Of a stretch of DNA of 5,079 nucleotides, positions 3,933 through 5,079 are shown piece after piece. Numbering within the stretch: the first letter of the stretch is position 1; each line of letters begins with the position of its first letter. Both the position numbers and the translations under genes were made by a program. The notes below the pieces were generated by a model. It worked only from the letters and a program-made list of their open reading frames with translations, made no database searches and had not been told where the DNA came from. This DNA comes from CAKKQX01 sp046313915 (GTDB lineage Bacteria; Pseudomonadota; Gammaproteobacteria; Burkholderiales; SG8-41). The stretch spans positions 1 to 5,079 of the forward strand of contig JBKBXX010000158.1 in the NCBI GenBank assembly GCA_046313915.1, read 5' to 3'.

Positions 3933-5079
3933 ATGTCGAGCAAAACGCCGGATCGTGACGCGGGGATCCACGGTCTTCCGTTATGGATCAAGGTGGTAGC
4001 AACGATTTCCCTGCTGCTGTTCGCAGCGTGGGCGCTGCTGATCTACTTCACTTACGTCGAACGGCGCAACGGCTCCATCGCCGAAGCGCGTGGCTTCGCC
4101 GAAAGCGTGAACCAGATGACGCTGGCGATGCTGACCGGAACCATGGTGACCGGGATCGCGAAAGACCGCCCCGTGTTCATGGACCAGATCCGCAACGCAA
4201 ACCAGATCAACGACCTCAAGGTTTACCCGTACGGTCCGGTGGTCTCCCGCTTCGGCGCATCGCCCGGCAATCCGTCGGCGGAAGAAAAAACCGTGATGGC
4301 GAGCGGCAAGCCGTACTTCGCGGTCAACGAAGACGACCGCAGCCTGCACGCCGTTTTCCCCATCCTCAACTCGCGCAACTACCTCGGCAAGGACTGCATG
4401 ACTTCCTGCCACGAAGGCACGGAAGGGGAAGTTCTAGGCGCAGTCAGCATGCGGGTGAGCCTCGACAAGGTGCAGGCCGAGCTGCGCAGCTTCACCACCT
4501 GGATTTCGCTGCTCGCGCTCGGTCTGTGCGTGCCGCTGCTGGGCGCGGTCTACTTCATCGTGCACCGCTGGGTCGCGCGGCCCCTCGGAGGCGAACCCGC
4601 TTACGCCACGGAAGTGGTCCAGCGCATCGCGCGCGGTGATCTGACGGTGGAGATCGCAACCCGCCGCAACGACGACAGCAGCCTGCTCGCCAACATGGCC
4701 CAGATGCAGAAAAACCTGCGCGGCATGGTGGTGCGCATCCAGCAGACGCTGGACGCGATCACCACGGCGTCGAGTGAAATCGCCGCGGGCAATGCCGACC
4801 TGTCTTCCCGCACCGAGGAGCAGGCCTCGAGCCTGGAAGAGACGGCGTCCTCGATGGAAGAACTGACCTCGACGGTCAAGCAGAACGCCGACAACGCGCA
4901 CCAGGCCAACCAGCTCGCGGCGGGCGCTTCCGAAGTCGCGGTCAAGGGCGGCCAGGTGGTGAGCGAGGTGGTCACCACCATGTCCTCGATCAACGACTCG
5001 TCGAAGAAGATCGCCGACATCATCGGCGTGATCGACGGCATCGCGTTCCAGACCAACATCCTGGCGTTGAACGCCGCGG
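3933..5079 (+). CDS. Methyl-accepting chemotaxis protein with a periplasmic CX3CH (haem c-like) sensor domain (partial, C-terminus beyond right edge)
   Basis: The first 382 residues of a transmembrane chemoreceptor that would signal through CheW/CheA to the flagellar motor; typical length is above 500. Order: a short cytoplasmic N-terminus, a first membrane helix at about 17-41, a periplasmic domain at about 43-189, a second membrane helix at about 190-210, and a HAMP linker starting at RPLGGEP (216-222) and including RIARGDLTVEI (231-241). The signalling helix then runs up to GVIDGIAFQTNILALNAA at 365-382, which is the hairpin tip, so the window ends just before the VEAARAGEQGRGF-type block. 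Likely methylation sites are E296, E303 and E310, spaced seven apart and aligned with Tsr Q297/E304/Q311. The periplasmic domain holds NYLGKDCMTSCHEG at 149-162. C155, C159 and H160 form CX3CH where related receptors, as I recall them, carry the haem-attachment motif CXXCH. A c-type haem would make this a redox or gas sensor (inference). The gene has its own sigma-28 promoter and shows no functional link to the upstream enzymes. Confidence 0.93.
   Translation, partial: MSSKTPDRDAGIHGLPLWIKVVATISLLLFAAWALLIYFTYVERRNGSIAEARGFAESVNQMTLAMLTGTMVTGIAKDRPVFMDQIRNANQINDLKVYPYGPVVSRFGASPGNPSAEEKTVMASGKPYFAVNEDDRSLHAVFPILNSRNYLGKDCMTSCHEGTEGEVLGAVSMRVSLDKVQAELRSFTTWISLLALGLCVPLLGAVYFIVHRWVARPLGGEPAYATEVVQRIARGDLTVEIATRRNDDSSLLANMAQMQKNLRGMVVRIQQTLDAITTASSEIAAGNADLSSRTEEQASSLEETASSMEELTSTVKQNADNAHQANQLAAGASEVAVKGGQVVSEVVTTMSSINDSSKKIADIIGVIDGIAFQTNILALNAA

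Noticed and set aside
3789..3971. Minus-strand frame of 60 codons in the intergenic region before the chemoreceptor
   Set aside because: It covers the sigma-28 promoter and the start of the chemoreceptor, and shows no ribosome-binding site or protein-like composition that I can support.

Overview
The window is GC-rich with strong third-position G/C bias. The chemoreceptor at its right end has a HAMP linker of the 'RPLGGEP' kind and a Tsr-like signalling domain, and a well-matched sigma-28 promoter lies in front of it. Together these suggest a motile, respiring betaproteobacterium (Burkholderiales or Rhodocyclales type). This is inferred from sequence style, not from a search.

Layout: (1) 1-777, minus strand: the N-terminal 259 residues of an aconitase-superfamily hydro-lyase of the short LeuC/HacA/DmdA type. 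Its C-terminal end lies beyond the left edge. (2) 778-1100: a divergent intergenic region of 323 bp with weak promoter candidates for both directions. (3) 1101-2573, plus: a complete MmgE/PrpD-family protein (490 aa, GTG start). (4) 2574-2689: a spacer whose last ~35 bp are strikingly AT-rich. (5) 2690-3697, plus: a complete PdxA-family dehydrogenase (335 aa). It keeps the three metal histidines but differs at several substrate-contact positions of biosynthetic PdxA. (6) 3698-3932: an intergenic region with a GC-rich hairpin, a 12-bp palindrome and a sigma-28 promoter. (7) 3933 to the right edge, plus: the N-terminal 382 residues of a methyl-accepting chemotaxis protein whose periplasmic domain carries a CX3CH motif, an unusual variant of the c-type haem attachment site.

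The first three genes look like a metabolic module: an aconitase-type hydratase/isomerase, a PrpD-type dehydratase/decarboxylase and a PdxA-type oxidative decarboxylase. PdxA shares its fold with isocitrate and isopropylmalate dehydrogenases, so the set resembles the logic of LeuCD-LeuB or of the methylcitrate cycle applied to a substrate that cannot be named from this window. Nothing in the sequence ties the chemoreceptor to this module. It has its own flagellar-type promoter and appears to be a separate transcription unit that may sense redox state or a gaseous ligand through haem.

The most interesting points are the altered PdxA active site within this gene set and the CX3CH chemoreceptor. 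No mobile elements, CRISPR arrays, rRNA or tRNA genes were seen.
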